NCBI RefSeq assembly: GCF_039531695.1
Contig: NZ_BAAAQN010000005.1
Span: forward strand, 62,001 to 126,000
Reading direction: 5' to 3'
Source of the DNA: Catenulispora yoronensis
GTDB taxonomy: Bacteria > Actinomycetota > Actinomycetes > Streptomycetales > Catenulisporaceae
Length of the DNA stretch: 64,000 nucleotides
Shown here: piece after piece, positions 16,104 to 25,617 of the stretch
Numbering within the stretch: position 1 is the first letter of the stretch
Layout: the number at the start of each line of letters is the position of its first letter
The notes under the pieces: generated by a model
Seen by the model: the letters and a program-made list of their open reading frames with translations, nothing else
What the model was told of the DNA's origin: nothing
Databases searched by the model: none
Program-made: the position numbers and the translations under genes

Positions 16104-17009
16104 ATGAACAGAATCTTCGCAGCAGTATCCGGTGCCGCCGTGCTTCTTCTCGCGGCGTGCTCCTCGGGATCAGGGCAGAAAGCGGCCGGGTCGCAGTCTT
16201 CGACGACGGTCGGCGGGGTCGCCACCACGCGCGCGACCAGTGCGACCAGCGCGACCAGCGCGACCAGCGCGGCGACGTCCGGCAGTTCGTCCCCTGCCAC
16301 GACGTCTTCCTCCAGCAGCGCCTCCGCCGGTGGCGGGGACGGCACCGTCGCGTTCGCGGCGGCGGTGGCGGCGACGTTGAAGGCTGACGCGCATGTCGCC
16401 GAGAGCATCAAGCTCAGTGTGGCCGGGCAGCCGGACACGCCGGCGGTGAGCATTGTCGGCGGGTACGACATGGCGGCCGGGACGGGGCAGTTGGTGGCGA
16501 CTCTGGGGTCTGCGAACGCCACGGAGGTGTTCACCGCCGACAGCATCTTCATCAAGTCGGTGGTGCAGGGCAGCACCTCGCAGTGGGTGAAGGTCCCGCG
16601 GTCCAAGGTGGTCGCGCACTACCTGTTCCGGACGCCCGGGAACGATCCCGCCGCTTTCGTGCGGCAGGTCGGGGGGTTGGAGAACGTGAAGTCGGTCGGT
16701 ACGCAGACGGTGCGTGGCGTGTCCATGACGCAGTACCGCGGTGACTATCCGCGCAGCGCGGTCTCGGAGTTCGTCGCTACTGACAAGCGTGGTGAGATCG
16801 ACTCCATGGCGTCGGAGATCGGGCCCTTCTACGCCGACGTGTGGGTCGATCCGTCCGGGCGCATCGGGCGGATTCTGGTCCAGTACAAGGCGGAGGGCCT
16901 GTCGTCCGTCACCCAGTTCGACCTGACGTATCCGGGTGAGCCGGCGCCGGCCGCGCCCAAGGACTTCGGGAACGGTACCGGGGACACCCAGGGGATCCTC
17001 CTCGGCTGA
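16104..17009 (+). CDS. LppX/LprAFG-like lipoprotein
   Basis: 301 residues from an ATG after GGGGTGGGGAAC. A lipoprotein signal peptide (GAAVLLLAACSSGSG, lipobox LAAC) is followed by a Ser/Thr/Ala linker with TSA repeats (residues about 43-75). The mature domain resembles the LppX_LprAFG fold that carries lipids or glycolipids in actinobacteria: AAVAATLKADAHVAESIKLS, YDMAAGTGQLVATL, YLFRTPGNDPAAFV and VWVDPSGRIGRILVQYK. It would be anchored on the outer face of the membrane. Ligand unknown. It stands alone downstream of tRNA-Gly and converges on rpiB. Confidence 0.8.
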   Translation: MNRIFAAVSGAAVLLLAACSSGSGQKAAGSQSSTTVGGVATTRATSATSATSATSAATSGSSSPATTSSSSSASAGGGDGTVAFAAAVAATLKADAHVAESIKLSVAGQPDTPAVSIVGGYDMAAGTGQLVATLGSANATEVFTADSIFIKSVVQGSTSQWVKVPRSKVVAHYLFRTPGNDPAAFVRQVGGLENVKSVGTQTVRGVSMTQYRGDYPRSAVSEFVATDKRGEIDSMASEIGPFYADVWVDPSGRIGRILVQYKAEGLSSVTQFDLTYPGEPAPAAPKDFGNGTGDTQGILLG

Positions 17010-17090
17010 AGCTCCCCCCGGTGCCGAGGGCCGCTGTCGTGGCTCTCGGCACCCCGTCCGGCACCCCTCGGTCTTCCTCGGCGTAACCGG

Positions 17091-17564
17091 TCAGCTGGCC
17101 GGCAGCGCGGGGAGGTCGCCGGTCTTCTCGTAGGCGCTCATCATGTCGATGCGGCGGACGTGGCGCTCCTCGTTGGAGAACGGGGTGGTGATGAAGACCT
17201 CGACGAACTTCGTGGCCTCGTCCTCGGTGTGCATGCGGGCGCCGACGCTGATCACGTTGGCGTTGTTGTGCTCGCGGCCCAGGCGGGCGGTCTCCTCGCT
17301 CCAGGCGAGGGCGGCGCGGATGCCGTCGACCTTGTTGGCGGCGATGGCCTCGCCGTTGCCGGAGCCGCCGATGACGATGCCGAGGGCGGCGGGGTCGGCG
17401 GCGGTCCTGGCGGCGGCCAGCATCACGAACGGGGGGTAGTCGTCCTGGGCGTCGAAGGCGTGCGGGCCGCAGTCCACTGCTTCGTGGCCGGCGGCGGTCA
17501 GCCAGGAGACGAGGTGGTTCTTCAGGTCGTAGCCGGCGTGGTCGCTGCCGAGGTAGATGCGCAT
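17091..17564 (-). CDS. rpiB: Ribose-5-phosphate isomerase B
   Basis: 157 residues from the ATG at 17564 (MRIYLGSDHAGYDLKNHL). RpiB/LacAB fold: SDHAGYDLK substrate loop, YPPFVMLAAART and IVIGGSGNGEAIAANK, where Ser replaces the Cys65 of E. coli RpiB as in actinobacterial enzymes, then HNNANVISVGARM. It interconverts ribose-5-phosphate and ribulose-5-phosphate in the pentose-phosphate pathway. The long reading upstream of 17564 is only the open shadow of the aldehyde dehydrogenase gene. Length is normal for the family. Confidence 0.95.
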   Translation of the reverse strand: MRIYLGSDHAGYDLKNHLVSWLTAAGHEAVDCGPHAFDAQDDYPPFVMLAAARTAADPAALGIVIGGSGNGEAIAANKVDGIRAALAWSEETARLGREHNNANVISVGARMHTEDEATKFVEVFITTPFSNEERHVRRIDMMSAYEKTGDLPALPAS

Positions 17565-17732
17565 ATGGACGATTATCCCATCCGGGGGCGGGGCGGCCGA
17601 ACGAGTCACCCGTTCGGCCCACGGCGGGTGAGCAACGACACGGCCGCCGACCCTCAGGTGTTCTTGTGCCCTCCGGCGGACGGCGCTAGCGTCCGCATAA
17701 ATTCCCACCGCTAGTTTCCGGGACGGCCCCTC

Positions 17733-19163
<1,431 letters not shown>

Positions 19164-19178
19164 GCCACGCCGGTTCCG

Positions 19179-19255
19179 GCTCTGATCCGCCTCTGATCCG
19201 CCTCTGATCGCGCGCGATCCGCGCCCGATCGGGTCCCGATCCCTATCCGATCCGC
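19179..19255. repeat. Degenerate 11-bp tandem repeat with phased GATC
   Basis: Seven GATC tetramers start at 19184, 19195, 19206, 19216, 19227, 19238 and 19249, giving spacings of 11, 11, 10, 11, 11 and 11. The first three units are near-identical (CCTCTGATCCG type) and later ones diverge except at GATC. The array lies between convergent ALDH and DUF2625 genes. Confidence 0.85.
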
Positions 19256-19270
19256 CCGGCTTCGCGCCCC

Positions 19271-19305
19271 GCGGGCTCGGCATGGACACATCCTGCCGAG
19301 CCCGC
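19271..19305. terminator. Hairpin between convergent ALDH and DUF2625 genes
   Basis: Perfect 12-bp arms GCGGGCTCGGCA / TGCCGAGCCCGC with an 11-base loop. It is placed to terminate either convergent gene. Confidence 0.75.
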
Positions 19306-19335
19306 CGAGCCCTGATCACGAAGATCAGAGCCCGA

Positions 19336-20061
19336 TCACACCTTCCCGAGGAAACCCGGATCCATCGTCCCGAACTGCCGCGCGAAGTCCATGGACATCC
19401 CCAGCACCTCGCCCATCGGCACAGCCCGCCGAGCCGTCGCCTTCAGATCCTCCTGGGCTTCCTTGCTCCACAGGTACGGATACACCGTGATGCCCTGCGT
19501 CGGCCCGGCCGCCGCGACCTCTTCCTGCCAGCCGTCCCATCGCAGGTGGCTGTAGAACTCCGCGACGTTCCCGGCCAGCAGCCACTGGATCCACGCCGAG
19601 TGGCCCACCCCTAGCGCCTCCCACTCCAGGGAGTCCGGCGCGAAGTACGTCATCTGCCCCGGGTCCCCGGGCCGCCCCTCGGCGGCCGGGTCGCCGCCGT
19701 TCAGCGCGAACACCCCGCCGAGCACGTCGTGGCCGACCACCAGGCCGCTCGACGGCCGCCAGCCGGGATCGAACTCCTCGGGGAAGCCGTTCACCCGGGC
19801 CAGGCTCGGCAGCGCGCCGTCCCGCCCCGAACCGCCGCCGTACACCCGCACCCAGCCGTGGTCCAGCACCAGGCCGCCGCAGTTCAGCGTCACGGCTCCC
19901 AGCATCGACCGCGCGGTGACCTGGAGTTGCAGCAGGCCGCGCCGGCTCTCGCCCGGATCGGCGGCCGGGGCAGTCACCGGTGTCGCGCACGCTTCTATCA
20001 TCGTCAGCAGTTCCGGCCAGGCCGGATCCGCGACCTCCGTCAGCTCATTGAGTTCACGCAT
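19336..20061 (-). CDS. DUF2625 family protein
   Basis: 241 residues, starting MRELNELTEVADPAWPELL, the conserved DUF2625 N-terminus. Other family landmarks are SMLGAVTLNCGGLVLDHGWV, VGHDVLGGVFALNGGD, YFAPDSLEWEALGVGHSAW and FYSHLRWDGWQEEVA. The protein is soluble with no signal peptide. The family is scattered among bacteria and has no known biochemical role. It stands alone between the ALDH gene and the sedolisin gene, both of which point toward it or run in its direction without tight spacing. Confidence 0.88.
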   Translation of the reverse strand: MRELNELTEVADPAWPELLTMIEACATPVTAPAADPGESRRGLLQLQVTARSMLGAVTLNCGGLVLDHGWVRVYGGGSGRDGALPSLARVNGFPEEFDPGWRPSSGLVVGHDVLGGVFALNGGDPAAEGRPGDPGQMTYFAPDSLEWEALGVGHSAWIQWLLAGNVAEFYSHLRWDGWQEEVAAAGPTQGITVYPYLWSKEAQEDLKATARRAVPMGEVLGMSMDFARQFGTMDPGFLGKV

Positions 20062-20182
20062 TCGAGGATGATGGCAGACCCCCGTTCGGTCGCCGAGGCC
20101 GGGGGAGTTACTGCGAGTAAACGGCGACGAAAGGCGAGGGACCGCCCCCGGCGACTGCCGGGAACGGTCCCTGTGGCCCTGC

Positions 20183-23100
20183 CTAGCGGACGACGTGACC
20201 GCCGACCGCGCCGGCGACCTGGTTCATGACCGCGTCCGTGACCGCGACCGGGCCACCGAAGATGTCGACGACGCCGCCGTTGCTCAGCGCATGCGAGAGC
20301 CCTTGCAGCGCCTTGGCGGTGTACGGCGACAGCCCCTTCGGGTCGGTCAGCAGCAGCGGGCTGTCCGACCGGGCCAGCAGCGCCGCGCCGGTGAGGGCGT
20401 CGGCGAAGGCGGTGCCGGTGGCCACGCCCGCGATCTGCGGGCGCGTGAACGCCGCGGCGACCCGGGACGCGGTGTCGTACCGGTCCTTGCCGGGGAAGGT
20501 CACCAGGTTCTGGAACCCGGCGATCGACTTGGACGCCTGGACGCCGATGGCGGCCACGTTCATGACGTGGTTGTCCATGTAGCTGAAGGCGGCCGGCGGC
20601 AGCTTGGTGTCGTCGGTCAGCAGGATCGCCGCCGGCTTGCCGTCGGCGGTGAAGATGTCCGAGGCGTACGGCCCGGCCGCCAGCGCGTCCGGGAAGTCCC
20701 GGCCGGTGGCCAGCACCACGTTGGTGGGGCTGCCCATGGCCTGCGCGATCGCCACCGAGGTGGTGTAGCGGGTGTCGCCGAAGATGCGGTGGACCTGGCC
20801 GGCCGGCAGCTTCAGCGCGGCCAGCACCGCCGGGGTCACCGCCTTCTCGCCGCCCAGCACGTAGACCTGGCCGCCGGGGGCCAGCACCCGCTTGATCTCG
20901 TTCGCCACGCCCGGGTCGAGCGCGGTGCTCGGGGTGAGCAGCAGCGGCGCGTTGATCTGCTTGGCGAACGGGACGCCGGCCAGCGCGTCCGGGAAGGTGC
21001 CGCCGGTGGCCAGCACGACCGCCGGGGCCGAGTGGTCGGTCGGGAACGCCTTCTTCGACACCGCGATGGCGGTCTCGTACCGCGTGCTGCCCCAGACCCG
21101 CGTCACCGCCGGGCCGGCGGTGGCCGGCGCGGCCGGGGCCTTCTGCGCCGCCAGGGCGGCGACGAAGCCGGCGTTGGGCGAGCCCAGGCCGGTGGCGGTG
21201 TCGTAGCCGGGGGTGGCGGTCAGCGAGTTGTCCAGGCCGACCTGGTACAGCGTGCCCAGGCTGGCGCCGCCGGCGGTCCGCATGCCCTCGGTGACGCCCG
21301 GGCGGGCGGTCACGTCGTGGAACGCGCCCGCGTTCAGCGAGTACAGCGCCGGGTTGACGAACCCGAGCGAGTGGCCGGCCGCCTCCCGGGCGTTCGCCAG
21401 CACCGCGGCGAACTCCGGAGCGGCGACCGAGGTCCCGCCCGCGCCGAACCGGGTCCAGTTGCCCTTGTCGTCGGTCATGCCGACCTGGACGGCGGTCGCC
21501 ACCGACCCGTTCATCGCCACGTCCGGGACCACGCGCATCGGCCGGGCCGCGGTCTGCCCCGAGGCCTCCGTGGTGGCCAGCGCGGTCGGCACCTTGCCGG
21601 CCTGGTACCAGGGCTGGGGCTCGTCCTCGGACGTGCCGCCGCCGCCCCCGAAGTAGAACGGGATGCTGCCCGGGACGGCCACGCCGCCGGTGACCTTGGT
21701 CCAGTTCGCCGCCCCGGGGTTGGCCGTCGCCTTGCGGTCGCCCATGGCGACTTCCCAGGCGTAGTCGCCGGCCGCGTTCTTGGTGGCCAGCGTGGTGCCG
21801 CCGACCGCGGTCACCCACTGCGAGCTGGCCGGCCACTCGGCCTGCCGGCGCGAGGAGTTGCCGTTGCAGTTGACCGCGCCGCCGGCCTTGTTGGCCGGGT
21901 CGTCGTCGCCGCAGTCGCCGCTGGAGAACAGGAAGCTGATGCCCTCGGCCGCGCCCTGCTGGAAGATCCGGTCGTACTGGGAGACGACCGCGGGGTCCTG
22001 GTCGCCGTTGGTCGAGTGCAGGATCTCGCCCCAGGAGTTGGACACCACGTCGGCCAGGTGCTGGTCGACGATCTTCTGCTCGGCGGCCATCAGGTCCTGG
22101 TCGGTGCAGGAGTTCGCGCCGACGTAGACGATGTTGGCGTCCGGGGCCAGCCCGTGCGCCATCTCGACGTCCAGGGCCTCCTCGTCGGCCGCCGACGGGC
22201 ACATGCCGTCGGTGGTGTGGGTCCAGGCGGCCTTGTTCACGACCTCGCTGTACTGCCCGGCCTTGAACGCCGGGGTGCCGTCGCCGACGCCGGACGCCCA
22301 CTTGGCGACGTCGCCGGCCATGGTCGGGCTGGCCCACCAGTCGACGATCGCGATGGTCGCGCCCTTGCCGGTCTTGCCGGCCGCGGTCAGGCCGTAGGCC
22401 TGGCGCAGCTGCGCGGGACCGTACTGGCAAGGCAGGATCGGGATGTTCGCGCCGTTGCTGCCGGCCGGGTAGCCGGTCACGCTCTGCGAGCCCCAGAAGT
22501 CGCCGCAGCCGGAGGCCGGGGCGTTGGACGCCGCCGCGGTGACGCCGTTGGTGCTCGGCGCGGTCGTGCCGGTGCCGCTGCCGGCGGTCCTGGTGTCGGG
22601 GTCGACCCGGGTGGAGTTCACGTGCACCGCGGTCGTGGCCTGCGCCAGGCCGGTGACGCCGGTGACGTAGTCGGCGACCGCGGCCGGGACCACGGCGGCC
22701 GAGGAGGCGGCGTAGCCGACGGAGCCGTCGGGCCGCTGGTAGTTCTTCATCTGGGTGCCGAAGGCCCGCTGCACGGCGGCCGGCTCGCCCTTGGCGTCGA
22801 TCCAGTTGGTGTTGACCGACACCACGCTCAGGCCGGCGTCCTGGAGCCACTTCTGCACCGCGGCGATCTGCGCCGGGGTGGCCCCGAACTGCTGCTTGAC
22901 CTGGTCCGGGGTCAGGAAGTGCCCGTAGTCGGGGCTGGTCGGGTCGTTGACGGCGCGCGCGAACGCGGCCAGCCCGTCGGAGTCCTGCCCGGTGAGGAAC
23001 ACGCGCGTGGTGATGCTCTGCGAGGCCGGGACCGCGCCGCGGTCCTTGTCGGCGGTGGCCCACGACGGGTGGGCGTTGTTCAAGGTCTTGTCGTTGTGCT

Positions 23101-23215
23101 TGCTGTGCTGCGTGTCGTCGGCTTGAGCCGGCATGGCCTGCGCGGCTGCGGCGACCACGGCTATCGCCCCCGTGGCGAGCGCCTGGACACGCCGCCGGTG
23201 TGCGGCGTTCGGCAT
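20183..23215 (-). CDS. Secreted sedolisin (S53) protease with three cell-wall-binding-2 repeats
   Basis: 1010 residues from the ATG at 23215 (AGGGA upstream). Signal peptide VQALATGAIAVVAAAAQAMPAQA; activation prodomain about residues 45-190 (SPDYGHFLTPDQVKQQFG); S53 catalytic domain about 260-690. The Glu/Asp pair lies in DEEALDVEMAHG (about E345/D349), the oxyanion Asp in FSSGDCGDDD (about 434), the Ser in FGAGGTSVAAP (about 596) and the calcium loop in GYDTATGLGSPN. The C-terminal 300 residues carry three CWB2 (PF04122) repeats, starting WGSTRYETAIAVS, FGDTRYTTSVAIA and GKDRYDTASRVAA. This predicts an acid-active endopeptidase that stays attached to the wall; CWB2 after S53 is unusual. Confidence 0.93.
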   Translation of the reverse strand: MPNAAHRRRVQALATGAIAVVAAAAQAMPAQADDTQHSKHNDKTLNNAHPSWATADKDRGAVPASQSITTRVFLTGQDSDGLAAFARAVNDPTSPDYGHFLTPDQVKQQFGATPAQIAAVQKWLQDAGLSVVSVNTNWIDAKGEPAAVQRAFGTQMKNYQRPDGSVGYAASSAAVVPAAVADYVTGVTGLAQATTAVHVNSTRVDPDTRTAGSGTGTTAPSTNGVTAAASNAPASGCGDFWGSQSVTGYPAGSNGANIPILPCQYGPAQLRQAYGLTAAGKTGKGATIAIVDWWASPTMAGDVAKWASGVGDGTPAFKAGQYSEVVNKAAWTHTTDGMCPSAADEEALDVEMAHGLAPDANIVYVGANSCTDQDLMAAEQKIVDQHLADVVSNSWGEILHSTNGDQDPAVVSQYDRIFQQGAAEGISFLFSSGDCGDDDPANKAGGAVNCNGNSSRRQAEWPASSQWVTAVGGTTLATKNAAGDYAWEVAMGDRKATANPGAANWTKVTGGVAVPGSIPFYFGGGGGTSEDEPQPWYQAGKVPTALATTEASGQTAARPMRVVPDVAMNGSVATAVQVGMTDDKGNWTRFGAGGTSVAAPEFAAVLANAREAAGHSLGFVNPALYSLNAGAFHDVTARPGVTEGMRTAGGASLGTLYQVGLDNSLTATPGYDTATGLGSPNAGFVAALAAQKAPAAPATAGPAVTRVWGSTRYETAIAVSKKAFPTDHSAPAVVLATGGTFPDALAGVPFAKQINAPLLLTPSTALDPGVANEIKRVLAPGGQVYVLGGEKAVTPAVLAALKLPAGQVHRIFGDTRYTTSVAIAQAMGSPTNVVLATGRDFPDALAAGPYASDIFTADGKPAAILLTDDTKLPPAAFSYMDNHVMNVAAIGVQASKSIAGFQNLVTFPGKDRYDTASRVAAAFTRPQIAGVATGTAFADALTGAALLARSDSPLLLTDPKGLSPYTAKALQGLSHALSNGGVVDIFGGPVAVTDAVMNQVAGAVGGHVVR

Positions 23216-23635
23216 GAAAGAAGTCCCTTTCCCCTGTGTGCAAAAAGCCCCCGAGGGCTCCGGACGTGACACCGGAACCTCATGAAATTTTCAGGGACGA
23301 ACCACGTGTCTATCCACGTCGTCACCGGGGCCACAACCCGGACCTGGAGTCTGTGACACGTTCGTGTCCTGACCCTCCGAACCTGCTCGGTGACGCAGGG
23401 TGCGCAGATTTGTTCGCCTCGGTCGGGCCCGAGGTCAGGGTCCCGTTTTCCGGCCCGGAGCAGGGCTGATCCGCCATCAGTTCGGCCGGTTCCGTCAAGG
23501 CGTTGACCTGTCGGAGTGGCCGATGTCACAAGGCATGGTTCAGGGCTCGTTCACACGCTCGTAGCCAAGAGGTCTAGACCAGCGGGATACCGTCGCGTTG
23601 AGTCAATGCACGAATTCACAGGGGGATCATCGGCC
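23216..23635. other. Divergent promoter region (sedolisin / GT2 locus)
   Basis: 420 bp with locally lower GC. The 11-bp near-palindrome TGAAATTTTCA at 23283-23293 lies about 70 bp upstream of the sedolisin start and could be a regulator site. On the plus strand a TTGACC (about 23504) is a possible -35 for the polysaccharide locus, but no clear -10 follows at 17 bp. I find no small gene or recognisable riboswitch. Confidence 0.4.
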
Positions 23636-25204
23636 ATGGCGCCGAGCACATCATCGACACCTTTCCTGCCCGCAGCTCCCGACGACGACGAGCTCTATTG
23701 GTACTTCGGCCCGCAGCGGCGCTGGGTATTGCTCTGTTCGTCCTTGTCCTTCATATTCACCGCGATCACACTGTTCTTCTTCTCCCTGCGCACCCCGGTG
23801 CTCTGGGTCTTCTTCGCGGTCCTGGCCCTGAACCTGGTGGGCCTGGCGTTCGCCCTGGCCGACGGTCAGAAGCAGCGCCGCCTGACCCGCGCCGGACACG
23901 AGGTCCTGATCCGCGCCTGGCAGCCCGAGCGGGCGCCGAGCGTGGACGTGTACCTGCCGACCTGCGGCGAGCCGCTGGACGTCCTGCGCAACGCCTACGA
24001 CCACGTCGCCCGGGTCCGCTGGCGCGGCACCCTGGCCGTGTACGTCCTGGACGACGCCGCCAGCTCCCAAGTGGCGGCCCTGGCCCGGGAGTACGGGTTC
24101 CGCTACGTGGTGCGGCCCGACCGCGGCCGGCTGAAGAAGGCCGGGAACCTGAACCACGCCCTGACCGTCTCCGACGGCGAGGTGGTGGCCATCCTCGACG
24201 CCGACTTCTGCCCGCGCCCGGACTTCCTGGACCACCTGGTGCCCTACCTCGCCGACCCGGAGATCGGCATCGTCCAGAGCCCGCAGTTCTTCGACACCGA
24301 CGAGACCATGTCCTGGCTCCAGCGCGCCGCCGGCGCCGCCCAGGAATGGTTCTTCCGCTGGGTGCAGCCCTCGCGCGACGCGGCCGACGCCGCGATCTGC
24401 TGCGGGAGCAACGCCGTCTACCGCCGCACCGCGCTGGACGCGATCGGCGGCTTCGCCAAGCTCGACCACTCCGAGGACATGTACACCGGCCTGGAGATGC
24501 TCGGCCAGGGCTACCGCACGCAGTACGTGCCGGTGCTCGTGGCCAAGGGCCTGTCGCCGGAGAGCCTGCCGGCCTACGTGAACCAGCAGTACCGCTGGGC
24601 CATGGGCAACCTGCACCTGCTGACCGGCCGCGACCTCAAGCGGGTCGGCGCGGCCTGGCGGACCCGGGTCTGCTACTACAACGGCGTCCTGGGCTACGTG
24701 GTGATGGCGGTCAACGTCTTCGCCGCCCCGCTCCCGCCGCTGATCATGCTGGCCGGGCACCCCGAGCAGATCCGGCCCTGGCACGTGCTGCCGCTGCTGG
24801 CCCCGCTGTGGGTGTGGTTCGTGCTGCTGCCGGCGGTGTCGCGCAGCAGATGGCGCATCGAGGTGATCCGCGCCAACTATCTGGTCGCCTTCGCCGCCTG
24901 CGCGGCGCTCGTGCACACCCTGCGCGGACGCGGCGCCGACTGGGTGCCGACCGGCTCCGGCGGCGGCCGCTCGAAGCTGGCCCGGGGCATCGCCCGGCTG
25001 GCGGTGTGCTGGCTCGGGGCGACGACCGGGGCGGCGGTGGTGGCCCTGGCCGCGGGCGTCGCGCGTTATGGGCCCGCCCGGTTCTGGGGCGTGGCCGTGT
25101 ACGTGGCGGTGACGGTGTATCTCACCGTGCCGCTGATCAAGGATCTGATACCGGCACTGGGCTTCCGTCGCCCGGTCGCGCCGGTGTTGAAGGAGTCGAA
25201 GTGA
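23636..25204 (+). CDS. Cellulose-synthase-like family 2 glycosyltransferase
   Basis: 522 residues from the ATG at 23636, nine bases after AGGGGGAT; an ATG at 23606 is in frame without a ribosome site. Two N-terminal TMs (VLLCSSLSFIFTAITLFFF; VLWVFFAVLALNLVGLAFAL) precede the GT-A domain. The processive-synthase motifs are all present: VLDDAAS (about 138-144), ILDADFC (about 187-193), SEDMYTG (about 279-285) and QQYRWAMG with Q317/R320/W321. Four or more C-terminal TMs follow. It should polymerise a UDP-sugar and extrude a beta-glycan. No PilZ domain or BcsB partner is present. It overlaps the next gene by GTGA, with AAGGAG for that gene inside its own 3' end. Confidence 0.92.
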   Translation: MAPSTSSTPFLPAAPDDDELYWYFGPQRRWVLLCSSLSFIFTAITLFFFSLRTPVLWVFFAVLALNLVGLAFALADGQKQRRLTRAGHEVLIRAWQPERAPSVDVYLPTCGEPLDVLRNAYDHVARVRWRGTLAVYVLDDAASSQVAALAREYGFRYVVRPDRGRLKKAGNLNHALTVSDGEVVAILDADFCPRPDFLDHLVPYLADPEIGIVQSPQFFDTDETMSWLQRAAGAAQEWFFRWVQPSRDAADAAICCGSNAVYRRTALDAIGGFAKLDHSEDMYTGLEMLGQGYRTQYVPVLVAKGLSPESLPAYVNQQYRWAMGNLHLLTGRDLKRVGAAWRTRVCYYNGVLGYVVMAVNVFAAPLPPLIMLAGHPEQIRPWHVLPLLAPLWVWFVLLPAVSRSRWRIEVIRANYLVAFAACAALVHTLRGRGADWVPTGSGGGRSKLARGIARLAVCWLGATTGAAVVALAAGVARYGPARFWGVAVYVAVTVYLTVPLIKDLIPALGFRRPVAPVLKESK

Positions 25205-25614
25205 GTACCGCCGGCATGACCGCCAGCATCCCGAACGCCCAGAGCACTGAGAACACCCAGAGCGCTGAGAACGCCAAGAACACCAAGAACACCAAGAACG
25301 CCGAGAACGTCAGGAACACCGAGAACACCGTGTACGCGACACCGATTGCGGATTCCGATACGAGCAGCGAGATGTCGGCGGCGCCGACCTTAACGGACGA
25401 CCGCGTGGACGCGACCGCACCCGCACTCGCCGGTACCTCGCGGGAACCCGTGTCACCCGATCCTGCCACCCCCGATCCCGCCACCCCCGATCCCGCCACC
25501 ACCCCCGACCACCGCCTCCGCTGGCCCGAAGCCGTCGCCATCACCCTCGCGCTGCTCCTCGGCGGCGCGGTGGCGTCCGGCGCGTTCCGTCCGATGCTGC
25601 CCTGGCTGGGCTGA
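25201..25614 (+). CDS. Small single-TM protein with Asn/Thr/Glu- and Pro/Asp-rich repeats
   Basis: 137 residues from a GTG at 25201 overlapping the GT2 stop, with AAGGAG nine bases upstream. Residues about 10-42 are an Asn/Thr/Lys/Glu low-complexity run (NTKNTKNAEN) and about 87-101 hold PDPAT repeats from a 15-bp DNA repeat (about 25457-25504). The C-terminus has one TM helix (AVAITLALLLGGAVASGAF) ending PMLPWLG. It resembles no family I know. The position between a polysaccharide synthase and a modifying enzyme, with coupling on one side and 3 bp on the other, suggests an accessory subunit or scaffold. Composition is unlike its neighbours: AAC- and ACC-rich in its 5' third. Confidence 0.75.
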   Translation: MSTAGMTASIPNAQSTENTQSAENAKNTKNTKNAENVRNTENTVYATPIADSDTSSEMSAAPTLTDDRVDATAPALAGTSREPVSPDPATPDPATPDPATTPDHRLRWPEAVAITLALLLGGAVASGAFRPMLPWLG

Positions 25615-25617
25615 GCC

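Noticed and set aside
23216..23520. c-di-AMP (ydaO) riboswitch before the sedolisin gene
   Set aside because: Considered because such riboswitches precede actinobacterial wall-enzyme genes; I could not find the conserved core segments.
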